DNA from: Thermaurantimonas sp046295455
Lineage (GTDB): Bacteria > Bacteroidota > Bacteroidia > Flavobacteriales > Schleiferiaceae
NCBI GenBank assembly: GCA_046295455.1
Contig: JBKBNI010000003.1
Location: forward strand, 277,452 to 341,451
Direction: 5' to 3'
Length of the DNA: 64,000 nucleotides
Below, piece after piece: positions 26,549-33,358 of the stretch (the stretch's first letter is position 1; each line of letters begins with the position of its first letter). A program made the translations under genes and the position numbers. The notes under the pieces are model-generated. The model worked only from the letters and a program-made list of their open reading frames with translations. It ran no database searches and had not been told where the DNA came from.

Positions 26549-27365
26549 CGGCACCTGATTCTAACGTGCTGAAATAAGTCAACGAATCGACAGGCATTTT
26601 GGTATAATCACTTGTAAGCCAAACGCTGATTTCGCTGCCTTTCATGATGGTTTTTTCAAGGGTTGGCAAGGGTTCCTGTCTGTACACAAATGCTTTGGAA
26701 GTATCTGTGCCGTAGTCAAAAGCCGTGAAGCCCAGATTTAAGCCCCTTGTAAAAAGTATGTTTTTGATAACGGCAAGTGGCTTGCCGAGCAGAAAGGGTA
26801 CATCGATGAGTTCATGGTCCAATCCAAGGCCCACAATAAGATCAATTACTGATCCTTTTGGCAAGTAATCATTGGCGCTCAACTCGCGTCCATTGTGTTG
26901 AGCAGCAATGACCATGTCTTTGCCAATGTATGGGACGTACGATATTCGTCCAAGCCGAAACCCTTTGGACTCAAGGTCATAGATAGCTCTACGGCGCGAC
27001 CGTTCGATCAGATTGGGAACTTTCACCAGGCGAGGTCCTGAGGGGTTGATGGTTAGTTTAATTTCCTTTCCGGGCTTCACTGTGGCTCCGGCTGCGGGGT
27101 ATTGACTGATGACGCTGAGGATAGGCTTATCGGGATAATATTCCGAAGAATCCAGAACCGTTGATTTAAGTTCCGCTTTCTCCAGCAAGTACTCAGCTTC
27201 ATTTAATGAATATCCTTTGATATCAGGCACTATCACTTCATGACCGTGTAATGTATAGAATTCTGCCCACTTTAAAAATCCGAAGATCGCTGCAATCACA
27301 AGAAATAAAAAAATAATTATTTGATACAGAAACGCCCTTGAGGCTAAAAATTTCAGAAAACTCAT
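26538..27365 (-). CDS. membrane-anchored triple PASTA-domain protein
   Basis: 275 residues from the ATG at 27365. A membrane segment spans about residues 11-30. Three PASTA domains follow (starting near EVIVPDIKG, LVKVPNLIE and LIDVPFLLG). PASTA domains bind peptidoglycan or muropeptides; here there is no kinase or transpeptidase domain attached. The C-terminus is acidic. In Bacteroidota this gene type usually lies just before rluD; here the T9SS gene is inserted between them. Confidence 0.85.
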   Translation of the reverse strand: MSFLKFLASRAFLYQIIIFLFLVIAAIFGFLKWAEFYTLHGHEVIVPDIKGYSLNEAEYLLEKAELKSTVLDSSEYYPDKPILSVISQYPAAGATVKPGKEIKLTINPSGPRLVKVPNLIERSRRRAIYDLESKGFRLGRISYVPYIGKDMVIAAQHNGRELSANDYLPKGSVIDLIVGLGLDHELIDVPFLLGKPLAVIKNILFTRGLNLGFTAFDYGTDTSKAFVYRQEPLPTLEKTIMKGSEISVWLTSDYTKMPVDSLTYFSTLESGADEE

Positions 27366-27422
27366 GTACACGTTTTTTACAAATGTATAATTATCGAAGA
27401 CTCTCTAAGATATTCACGGAGG

Positions 27423-28172
27423 TCATTCAAATCCTTTGGTATCAATCAAATTGTAGTATAGTATGCAATAGATAGCACGGAATCCGTCTCGCCAGTTGAT
27501 TTTTTTCCCCTCTGCAAAGGTGCGACCATAATACGATATGCCAACTTCATAAATCCGAATACCGGGTACTCTTGAAATCTTGGCAGTTATTTCAGGTTCA
27601 AATCCAAAGCGGTCTTCTTTGAGCTGGATGCGATGAATGATCGATGTTCTGAACAACTTGTAGCATGTCTCCATATCCGTCAGATTCAAATTAGTGAACA
27701 TGTTGCTCAGAAAGGTCAAAAACTTATTGCCGATAGAGTGCCAGAAAAATAAAATCCGGTGGGCATTCCCGCCCATAAATCTTGACCCGTATACAACGTC
27801 TGCAAAGCCATCTACCGCCGGTTTGAGAAGAATATTGTACTCTGCCGGGTCGTATTCCAGATCGGCGTCCTGAATGATTAAAAATTCTCCTGTGGCGTGA
27901 GCGATGCCGGTACGCAGAGCAGCACCCTTTCCTCTGTTTACATGGTGCTTGTAGTATCGGATGTTCATTTCAGGATGCTGGGTGATGTAGCTGTGTATTT
28001 GATCTTCGGTGTTGTCTGTAGAGCAATCGTTGACAATAATGATCTCCTTTTGAACGCCATCAATTAATTCGACCTTCCGAATACGGTTGAGGATATTGTG
28101 AATGGTTTTTCCTTCATTGTACACCGGCATTACAATCGACAGAAGCCTGAAGTCATCCTTTATTTCAAACAT
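27423..28172 (-). CDS. GT2 glycosyltransferase (DPM1/polyprenyl-phosphate sugar transferase-like)
   Basis: 249 residues, a single GT-A domain: SIVMPVYNEGKTI near residue 13, NDCSTDN near 47, and the metal-binding QDADLEYDP near 99. It resembles dolichyl-phosphate mannose synthases lacking a C-terminal membrane domain. The likely product is a polyprenyl-phosphate sugar for glycan assembly; donor unknown. It is divergent from a second GT2 gene, with a TATTTTTG element at 28193-28200. Confidence 0.85.
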   Translation of the reverse strand: MFEIKDDFRLLSIVMPVYNEGKTIHNILNRIRKVELIDGVQKEIIIVNDCSTDNTEDQIHSYITQHPEMNIRYYKHHVNRGKGAALRTGIAHATGEFLIIQDADLEYDPAEYNILLKPAVDGFADVVYGSRFMGGNAHRILFFWHSIGNKFLTFLSNMFTNLNLTDMETCYKLFRTSIIHRIQLKEDRFGFEPEITAKISRVPGIRIYEVGISYYGRTFAEGKKINWRDGFRAIYCILYYNLIDTKGFE

Positions 28173-28192
28173 TGAATTTTGATATAAGCCCG

Positions 28193-28200
28193 CAAAAATA
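28193..28200 (-). promoter_or_regulatory. -7 element upstream of GT2 gene
   Basis: The minus strand reads TATTTTTG, matching TAnnTTTG, 20 bp upstream of the GT2 ATG at 28172. Confidence 0.4.
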
Positions 28201-28238
28201 CTTGCTTTGTAAAATAAAGAATTTTTAATGCTTTCCGA

Positions 28239-29246
28239 ATGTATGTATCTATCGCCGTTTTGAACTTCAATGGCAGAAATCTCCTTGAAGAGTTTCTGCC
28301 ATCATTGGTAGAGAATAGCAAAGAACATGAAATAGTAGTGATCGACAATGCCTCCTCGGACGATTCGGTCGAGTGGCTTCAGACACATTATTCCGATGTC
28401 AGGATTGTTCAATTAGATAAAAATTATGGATTCGCAGGGGGATACAACAGGGGCTTATCTCAGATTGAAGCGGATGTTTATATCATCATCAATAGCGATG
28501 TAAAAGTGACGGAAGGATGGATAGATCCTCTGCTTTCGTTTATAGAAAAAGACCCCCGAATCGCTGCGGTGCAGCCAAAAATCAGATCGTTTCAAAATCC
28601 CGGTTTTTTTGAGTATGCGGGCGCTGCAGGCGGATATCTTGATTGGTTTGGATATCCTCTCTGCCGTGGAAGGATCTTCGATACGCTTGAAAGAGATTTT
28701 GGACAATACGATGACTGCACAGAGGTCTTTTGGACATCAGGAGCCTGTATGGCGATAAGAGCATCTTCTTTTTGGGAGGCAGGGGGTTTTGATGAAGCAT
28801 TTTTTGCTCATCAGGAAGAAATTGATCTGTGTTGGCGGTTGCAGATATTAGGATATTCATTGCGCTACGAGCCATCATCTGTCGTGTACCATCTTGGCGG
28901 TGGAACACTGCAATATCAATCCGCAAGAAAAATATTTCTTAATTTTCGAAACAACCTTATGATGCTCTCCAAAAATGCGCCCATTTCTCATCTTTTTTTT
29001 ATCCTTCCAGTTCGATTGGTACTCGATGGTGTGGCAGGCCTGAGATATCTGGTCAAGGGCCGGTACAACGAAACGCTTCAAATCATTAAAGCGCATTTTT
29101 CTTTTTATGCAAATGTTGGCTATTTGCTCAAAAAGCGATCAGCAATTCACAAAAAAAACAATCAAAGAAACCGTGTAAGACGGCTATCCAAACTTGTAAT
29201 AATTGACTATTATGTATTCGGAAGGAAATATTTCAGTGATCTGTAG
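28239..29246 (+). CDS. GT2 glycosyltransferase (WbbL/rhamnosyltransferase-like)
   Basis: 335 residues. The start SIAVLNFNGRNLLEEFLPSL and the diphosphate-binding INSDVKVT region (near 84) are typical of GT2 rhamnosyl- or related transferases. FFAHQEEIDLCWRLQILGY (near 188) is the acceptor-site/ED-x-D-like motif. The basic C-terminal tail (KKRSAIHKKNNQRNR region) may contact membrane. Likely role in cell-surface polysaccharide synthesis; substrate unknown. Confidence 0.85.
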   Translation: MYVSIAVLNFNGRNLLEEFLPSLVENSKEHEIVVIDNASSDDSVEWLQTHYSDVRIVQLDKNYGFAGGYNRGLSQIEADVYIIINSDVKVTEGWIDPLLSFIEKDPRIAAVQPKIRSFQNPGFFEYAGAAGGYLDWFGYPLCRGRIFDTLERDFGQYDDCTEVFWTSGACMAIRASSFWEAGGFDEAFFAHQEEIDLCWRLQILGYSLRYEPSSVVYHLGGGTLQYQSARKIFLNFRNNLMMLSKNAPISHLFFILPVRLVLDGVAGLRYLVKGRYNETLQIIKAHFSFYANVGYLLKKRSAIHKKNNQRNRVRRLSKLVIIDYYVFGRKYFSDL

Positions 29247-29354
29247 GGTTTGCGAGGTGATTCTCTTTAGGGAATTTCTTTTTTTTACTGGAAAGGATTC
29301 GTTTGTTTCAGTGACATTGATGGGACTCAAAGGCAGCTTGGAAATGCTGCGAAT

Positions 29355-29408
29355 CTACGCTGTGAACAAAATGTCTATGGCGGACAAAAGATATATAATG
29401 AAGTACAT
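29355..29408 (-). pseudogene. decayed N-terminal copy of the GIY-YIG gene
   Basis: From the ATG at 29408 the minus strand reads MYFIIYLLSAIDILFTA and then TAG. This aligns with the first 18 residues of the intact neighbour (MYFVYILYSPSADIFYVG), with a small indel and the YVG motif lost. The similarity continues directly out of the 59-bp direct repeat, so a shared origin is likely. No clear GIY-YIG similarity could be followed below about 29350. Confidence 0.45.
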
Positions 29409-29458
29409 AAAAAAAGCCACAGAACGCGGCTTGGTTTGGCTTTGTAGCGGGGGCAGGA
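29400..29458 (-). repeat. direct repeat copy 2: tRNA-fMet 3' end plus terminator
   Basis: Identical at 58 of 59 positions to 29772-29830, offset by 372 bp. It carries the last 14 nt of tRNA-fMet and the tRNA terminator hairpin with its T-run, then the ATG region of a GIY-YIG reading frame. No other tRNA sequence is present, so this is a partial copy. Confidence 0.93.
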
Positions 29459-29459
29459 T

Positions 29460-29485
29460 GCTGACGAAGACGGTGTCTTGTCAGC
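29460..29485. terminator. inverted repeat across the GIY-YIG stop codon
   Basis: GCTGACGAAGAC (29460-29471) and GTCTTGTCAGC (29475-29485) pair with one bulged G around a GGT loop. The stem includes the GIY-YIG stop codon. It lacks a T-run, so a role as terminator or mRNA 3' end stabiliser is inferred. Confidence 0.4.
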
Positions 29486-29780
29486 ACCCTGACAATTGAA
29501 TCAGAAGGTTCAATTCGTCAGGGCTCGATACCTGGTCTGAGTATTTAATCATAAAGGAGATTTTGCGCTGCCGACTTAGGTTCTTGAGTTTGCGTTCAAG
29601 TTTAAGAGCATCTGAGCGGGATGCTTTAGAAGTAGCCCAAATCAGAATCCAAGGGGAGTGATGTTTCGTAGCCGGCTCCAGACGAGCATTATGTCTATGG
29701 AGGCGAGCGGAGAGGTCTTGAGTTTGGCCGACGTAGAAGATGTCGGCAGAAGGAGAATAGAGGATGTATACGAAGTACAT
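29481..29780 (-). CDS. GIY-YIG endonuclease-family protein directly downstream of tRNA-fMet
   Basis: 99 residues from the ATG at 29780. The GIY-YIG core is complete: VYI (residues 4-6), YVG (16-18), Arg26, HN (30-31) and the metal-binding Glu62 in KLERKLKN. This is the small stand-alone UPF0213-like type; nuclease activity is expected from the residues but the target is unknown. The ATG follows the T-run of the tRNA-fMet terminator with no spacer, so expression would need read-through. An upstream TTG at 29792 is inside the terminator stem. Confidence 0.82.
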   Translation of the reverse strand: MYFVYILYSPSADIFYVGQTQDLSARLHRHNARLEPATKHHSPWILIWATSKASRSDALKLERKLKNLSRQRKISFMIKYSDQVSSPDELNLLIQLSGC

Positions 29781-29830
29781 AAAAAAAGCCACAGAACGTG
29801 GCTTGGTTTGGCTTTGTAGCGGGGGCAGGA
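29772..29830 (-). repeat. direct repeat copy 1: tRNA-fMet 3' end plus terminator
   Basis: The original copy of the 59-bp repeat (partner 29400-29458, one mismatch at 29799). It spans the last 14 nt of the intact tRNA-fMet, its terminator and the first codons of the GIY-YIG gene. Confidence 0.93.
29781..29804 (-). terminator. tRNA-fMet intrinsic terminator
   Basis: On the minus strand AAGCCAC - GTTCT - GTGGCTT is followed by a run of T. A 7-bp perfect stem plus T-run is a standard intrinsic terminator. The second copy at 29409-29432 keeps the stem with one G-T pair. Confidence 0.8.
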
Positions 29831-29889
29831 CTCGAACCTGCGGCCTTCGGGTTATGAGCCCGACGAGCTACCAACTGCTCCACCCCGCG
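29817..29889 (-). tRNA. initiator tRNA-fMet (CAT)
   Basis: A 73-nt cloverleaf on the minus strand. The anticodon is CAT in loop CTCATAA, flanked by the run of GGG/CCC pairs (TCGGG / CCCGA) diagnostic of initiator tRNA. Position 1 is C facing T72, so there is no Watson-Crick pair at the acceptor end, another initiator trait. The T arm is GCAGGTTCGAGTCCTGC. CCA is not encoded. Confidence 0.95.
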
Positions 29890-29904
29890 ATTTTAATAGG
29901 TTTG

Positions 29905-29912
29905 CAAAGATA
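29905..29912 (-). promoter_or_regulatory. tRNA-fMet -7 promoter element
   Basis: The minus strand reads TATCTTTG (TAnnTTTG), 15 bp before the tRNA 5' end. A TTG lies 17 bp further upstream (29930-29932), close to the expected -33 spacing of 19. It overlaps the end of the korA region. Confidence 0.55.
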
Positions 29913-29918
29913 ATACAT

Positions 29919-31778
29919 TTATTTACTTTCAACCAAATCCTTATTCAGAATTTCCAAAGCGGCTTCTTCGATTTCTTTTGCTAAAAACGGCAAACCCTTA
30001 ACTTTATGTAGTTCAAAGGGTTTGATATTTAATTCAGCTCGAAGATAAAAGGCCAATTGACCCATATTTATCTCAGGAATTAGGATTTGATTAAATTGGC
30101 GAACCAGTGCTTTGACATTTTTCTGAAGGGGATAGAGGTATTTCAAGTGTAGTTGAGATACGTTGTACCCTTGCTTTCTCAAATTTTGCACGGCAACTTT
30201 AATCGCTCCGTATGTAGAGCCCCATCCGATGATAAGCAAATCACCCCCCTGCTCGCCTTCCTCAAGGGTGGCTTCCGGGATGTGTTCTGAAATATTCAGA
30301 ATCTTATTCAATCGGATATTTACCATCTTTTGATGATTTTCAGGATCGTATGAAACCGCCCCGGTTACGTCTTGTTTTTCCAGTCCTCCGATTCTGTGCA
30401 TGAGACCAGGGATACCGGGAATGGCCCACTTACGTACCAAATTCTCGTCTCGTTCATACGGCATATAAACACCTGCTTCTTCGATGTTTGGTCTGTTTAC
30501 CCGAATATCCGGAAGCTGATCTGAAGACGGATATTTCCATGGCTCAGCTCCATTGGCTATATATCCGTCTGACAAGAGAATAACAGGTGTCATATGCTCT
30601 ATGGCAATGCGACATGCCTCAAACACCACATTAAAACAGTCGGAAGGGGTAGAAGCAGCTAATACGGGGAGGGGAGTTTCACCATTTCGTCCATGTAAAG
30701 CCTGAAAAAAATCTGCCTGTTCCGTTTTGGTAGGAAGGCCAGTGGATGGCCCACCGCGTTGTACATTGATGATTACTAGGGGAATTTCCAGCATCACGGC
30801 CAGGCCTATACCTTCGGTTTTCAATGCCATCCCGGGACCGGAAGTCCCGGTTGCCGACAGACTGCCGCCATAAGAGGCTCCTATGGCTGAACCTATGGCC
30901 GCTATTTCATCCTCAGCCTGAAAGGTGTATACATCAAAATCCTTATACCCGGATAGCAAGTGCAGAATATCAGAGGCCGGAGTAATGGGGTATGATCCGT
31001 AAAACAACTTTAGCCCTGCCTTATGAGCGGCTGCCACCAGCCCAAGAGCAAGAGCTTCATTTCCCGTTATGCTTCGGTAATTTCCGGCAGGCAAGCTGGC
31101 CTTTTCGACGACAAACCGTTCTGCTGTTTCCTCAATGGTTTCACCATAGTGGTATCCGGCTTGCAAAGCGATGATATTGGCTTCGGCTATGGTTTGTTGG
31201 TTAGAAAATTTGTGGCGGAGAAAACGGATGGTAGGCTCTAGGTCGCGCGTGTAGAGCCAGTACACCAGGCCAAGCATAAACATGTTTTTACAGCGATCCA
31301 CATCCCGGGTGCTCAGTCCCAGGTGCTTCAATGCCTCACGCGTAAGTCGGGTGCATTCCACCTCGATAACTTTGAATCCCGAAAGACTGCCGTCGGATAG
31401 TGGATTTTGGTGCAGAGGAATGGAGGCCAGCTCCAAGCTTCTCTTATCAAAGCCATTGGAATTGGCAATAATCAATCCTCCCGGTTTCAGTGAAGATAGA
31501 TTTTTCTTCAGGGCAGCAGCGTTCATCACTACCAGAGTGTCTACTTGTCCGCCGGGTGTGTATATATGTGTAGATCCAAAGTTAATTTTAAAGCCGCTCA
31601 CGCCGGACTCTGTACCGGCAGGAGCGCGTATTTCGGCCGGAAAATCGGGAAAAGTACTGAGATCGTTTCCCTTTAGAGCTGTCGTCAGGGAAAACTGCAT
31701 TCCGGCCAACTGCATACCGTCGCCTGAGTCACCGGCAAAGAGTACAGTGGCCTTTTCTATTGTTTTAAAAATGCTCAT
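29919..31778 (-). CDS. korA: 2-oxoacid:ferredoxin oxidoreductase, fused gamma-alpha subunit (KorA-type)
   Basis: 619 residues from the ATG at 31778. The gamma domain comes first (FAGDSGDGMQLAG near residue 14), then the alpha pyrimidine-binding domain (YPITPASDILH near 270, VNVQRGGPSTGLPTKTEQAD near 340). Such proteins work with a beta (TPP/Fe-S) subunit to oxidise 2-oxoglutarate or a similar acid with ferredoxin. No beta subunit gene lies in this window: downstream is tRNA-fMet. It follows nfu on the same strand after 66 bp. Confidence 0.88.
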   Translation of the reverse strand: MSIFKTIEKATVLFAGDSGDGMQLAGMQFSLTTALKGNDLSTFPDFPAEIRAPAGTESGVSGFKINFGSTHIYTPGGQVDTLVVMNAAALKKNLSSLKPGGLIIANSNGFDKRSLELASIPLHQNPLSDGSLSGFKVIEVECTRLTREALKHLGLSTRDVDRCKNMFMLGLVYWLYTRDLEPTIRFLRHKFSNQQTIAEANIIALQAGYHYGETIEETAERFVVEKASLPAGNYRSITGNEALALGLVAAAHKAGLKLFYGSYPITPASDILHLLSGYKDFDVYTFQAEDEIAAIGSAIGASYGGSLSATGTSGPGMALKTEGIGLAVMLEIPLVIINVQRGGPSTGLPTKTEQADFFQALHGRNGETPLPVLAASTPSDCFNVVFEACRIAIEHMTPVILLSDGYIANGAEPWKYPSSDQLPDIRVNRPNIEEAGVYMPYERDENLVRKWAIPGIPGLMHRIGGLEKQDVTGAVSYDPENHQKMVNIRLNKILNISEHIPEATLEEGEQGGDLLIIGWGSTYGAIKVAVQNLRKQGYNVSQLHLKYLYPLQKNVKALVRQFNQILIPEINMGQLAFYLRAELNIKPFELHKVKGLPFLAKEIEEAALEILNKDLVESK

Positions 31779-31844
31779 TTCAGATCGAATTCTTTGCAAA
31801 TTACGCCGGCCTGAATGGATTGTTTAATGAAGTATGTCAGGAAG

Positions 31845-32081
31845 CTAAGCTACTTGAATGACTTCCTTTATATCCGGCACATATTTTTTTATTGACGTTT
31901 CGACCCCGGCTTTCAGAGTTATCTGATTTACATTGCAGCCCACACAAGTTCCATGTAAGCGAATTTTTACAGTCAAATCTTCACTTATTTCCACAAGAGA
32001 AACATCGCCTCCGTCCGTTTGTAAAAAAGGGCGAACTTCGGCAAGTGCCTTTTCGACTTTATCTAAAATATTGGGATCCAT
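31845..32081 (-). CDS. NifU-like C-terminal-domain (Nfu) iron-sulfur carrier
   Basis: 78 residues from the ATG at 32081; a TTG start at 32117 is less likely. It consists only of the Nfu domain, with LQTDGGDVSLV near residue 20 and the cluster-binding CVGC (GTCVGCNVNQITLKAGVE). It carries [Fe-S] clusters to apo-proteins. The location just before korA suggests delivery to that ferredoxin-linked enzyme or to the nearby CcoG, an inference from position. Confidence 0.9.
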   Translation of the reverse strand: MDPNILDKVEKALAEVRPFLQTDGGDVSLVEISEDLTVKIRLHGTCVGCNVNQITLKAGVETSIKKYVPDIKEVIQVA

Positions 32082-32114
32082 CGTCTTTTTAAACACTATT
32101 CCAAAGCAATTGTG

Positions 32115-32122
32115 CAAAAGTA
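32115..32122 (-). promoter_or_regulatory. nfu-korA -7 element
   Basis: The minus strand reads TACTTTTG (TAnnTTTG), 33 bp upstream of the nfu ATG. No -33 at standard spacing. Confidence 0.4.
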
Positions 32123-32162
32123 CTCTTGAAAAGGCGTAAATGAGTGAGTTTTTGGAATTTCT

Positions 32163-32930
32163 TTAATGGCACGACGGTTTGGAATCATTTGGTTTTGTGC
32201 TTTTTGTGCAGCAGCTGCCGATGGGTTCATCCAGATTGGACGTTGCTTCTCGCACAATTAAGGCTTCATTCTTTGGACTCAAGAACGGAATGCCCAAATC
32301 AGCCCCTCTCAAAACAAATAAAATCCCAACGACTACAGTAATCGATGAAATAATTTTTGTAACATTCAACTTTTTGGAGGAGAGAAAATGCCTTCCGCCC
32401 ACACTTAATAAATACATAGCAGGCAAAGTACCCATTCCAAATGCAAACATAAATACAGCCCCCTTCAGCGGACTACCCATCCCCAATGCTCCAGCCAGAG
32501 CTACATATACCAGTCCGCAGGGCAGTAGGCCATTTACATTGCCTAGCAAAAAAATGTACAAAGGACTTCTGGGACCATTGAGCAATTGTCTCCGCAGGGA
32601 ATTTATTTTCAGTGATGCAAATATTTTGGTAAAAAACTTTTCAAATACGTTCTGAAAAAAGGGGATCAAACCCATCACAATCATCACCGAACCGGCCAGG
32701 ATGGACACCCAGGATTGAAATCCGGCAAGAGTAAACGATTTCCCGAGAGCACCAAAAATCAACCCAAATACGGCGTAGGTCACGGACCTACCTGTGTGAT
32801 ATAGCAACGCACCCACCCATTTATTAACTTTATGTCCGTAAATGCCAGGTACAGCCATAGCCAGTGGTCCGCACATACCGATGCAATGCAGCGAACCGGC
32901 GATACCCAATATAAATGCTGCTCCAATCAT
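32163..32930 (-). CDS. TauE/SafE-family membrane protein of the cbb3 oxidase assembly cluster
   Basis: 255 residues with about six membrane segments. GIAGSLHCIGMCGPLAMAV near residue 9 is the hallmark of the SafE-like (DsbD_2-like) proteins encoded beside ccoG/ccoH. GNVNGLLPCGLVY repeats the motif in the second half. The C-terminus has a CC and a His. The role in copper or cytochrome oxidase biogenesis is inferred from neighbours. The start overlaps the ccoH stop by 4 bp. Confidence 0.8.
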   Translation of the reverse strand: MIGAAFILGIAGSLHCIGMCGPLAMAVPGIYGHKVNKWVGALLYHTGRSVTYAVFGLIFGALGKSFTLAGFQSWVSILAGSVMIVMGLIPFFQNVFEKFFTKIFASLKINSLRRQLLNGPRSPLYIFLLGNVNGLLPCGLVYVALAGALGMGSPLKGAVFMFAFGMGTLPAMYLLSVGGRHFLSSKKLNVTKIISSITVVVGILFVLRGADLGIPFLSPKNEALIVREATSNLDEPIGSCCTKSTKPNDSKPSCH

Positions 32931-33358
32931 AGAAATAATGTTTCTTCAAACAAGTATTTTTTCCCATCCGAATGTACCAGGCATTTTAAAAGCCATTTTC
33001 CGGGTTTGAGTTCTGACCGGGATAAGGTCACGAGAGAATCCTTTACTGTGTACGATTTGTCGAAAATTTGTCGTTCGGGATGAATAAAATTAATTTCAGC
33101 CTCAAATACTCCATCAAAGGGGAGTAGGATATAAATGTGTGTGGCATCATAGTTTATTTTCAGAGCTTTGTTTTCATTTAATACCCGTTGTTTTTCTTCA
33201 ATGCGCTCTTGATAAACCAGCTCTTCATTGTAATAATTTTCAGTGATCAAATCCGTATTCTGACGCATCATGCCATAGACGTGATATAGAATAAATACGG
33301 CAAAACCAATCAGCGCAAATACAATATACCAACCCCAGTTTAATTTCATTTTAATCAT
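32927..33358 (-). CDS. ccoH: FixH/CcoH-family protein
   Basis: 143 residues: one membrane helix near residues 9-26 followed by a periplasmic domain with the YHVYGMMRQN and LITENYYNEELVYQERI blocks of FixH. The family helps assemble cbb3-type cytochrome c oxidase. The ATG at 33358 overlaps the ccoG stop (ATGA), so it is translationally coupled; a second ATG three codons later is also possible. Confidence 0.88.
   Translation of the reverse strand: MIKMKLNWGWYIVFALIGFAVFILYHVYGMMRQNTDLITENYYNEELVYQERIEEKQRVLNENKALKINYDATHIYILLPFDGVFEAEINFIHPERQIFDKSYTVKDSLVTLSRSELKPGKWLLKCLVHSDGKKYLFEETLFL

Noticed and set aside
29400..29830. Direct repeats at a tRNA 3' end taken as attL/attR of an integrated element
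   Set aside because: Only 372 bp and one nuclease gene lie between the repeats, there is no integrase, and the second copy continues into a decayed version of the same gene. A tandem unit explains it better than a classic island.
29695..29883. Reading frame on the minus strand running through tRNA-fMet
   Set aside because: It is a translation of the tRNA sequence itself and overlaps the real GIY-YIG gene; such frames are common artefacts.
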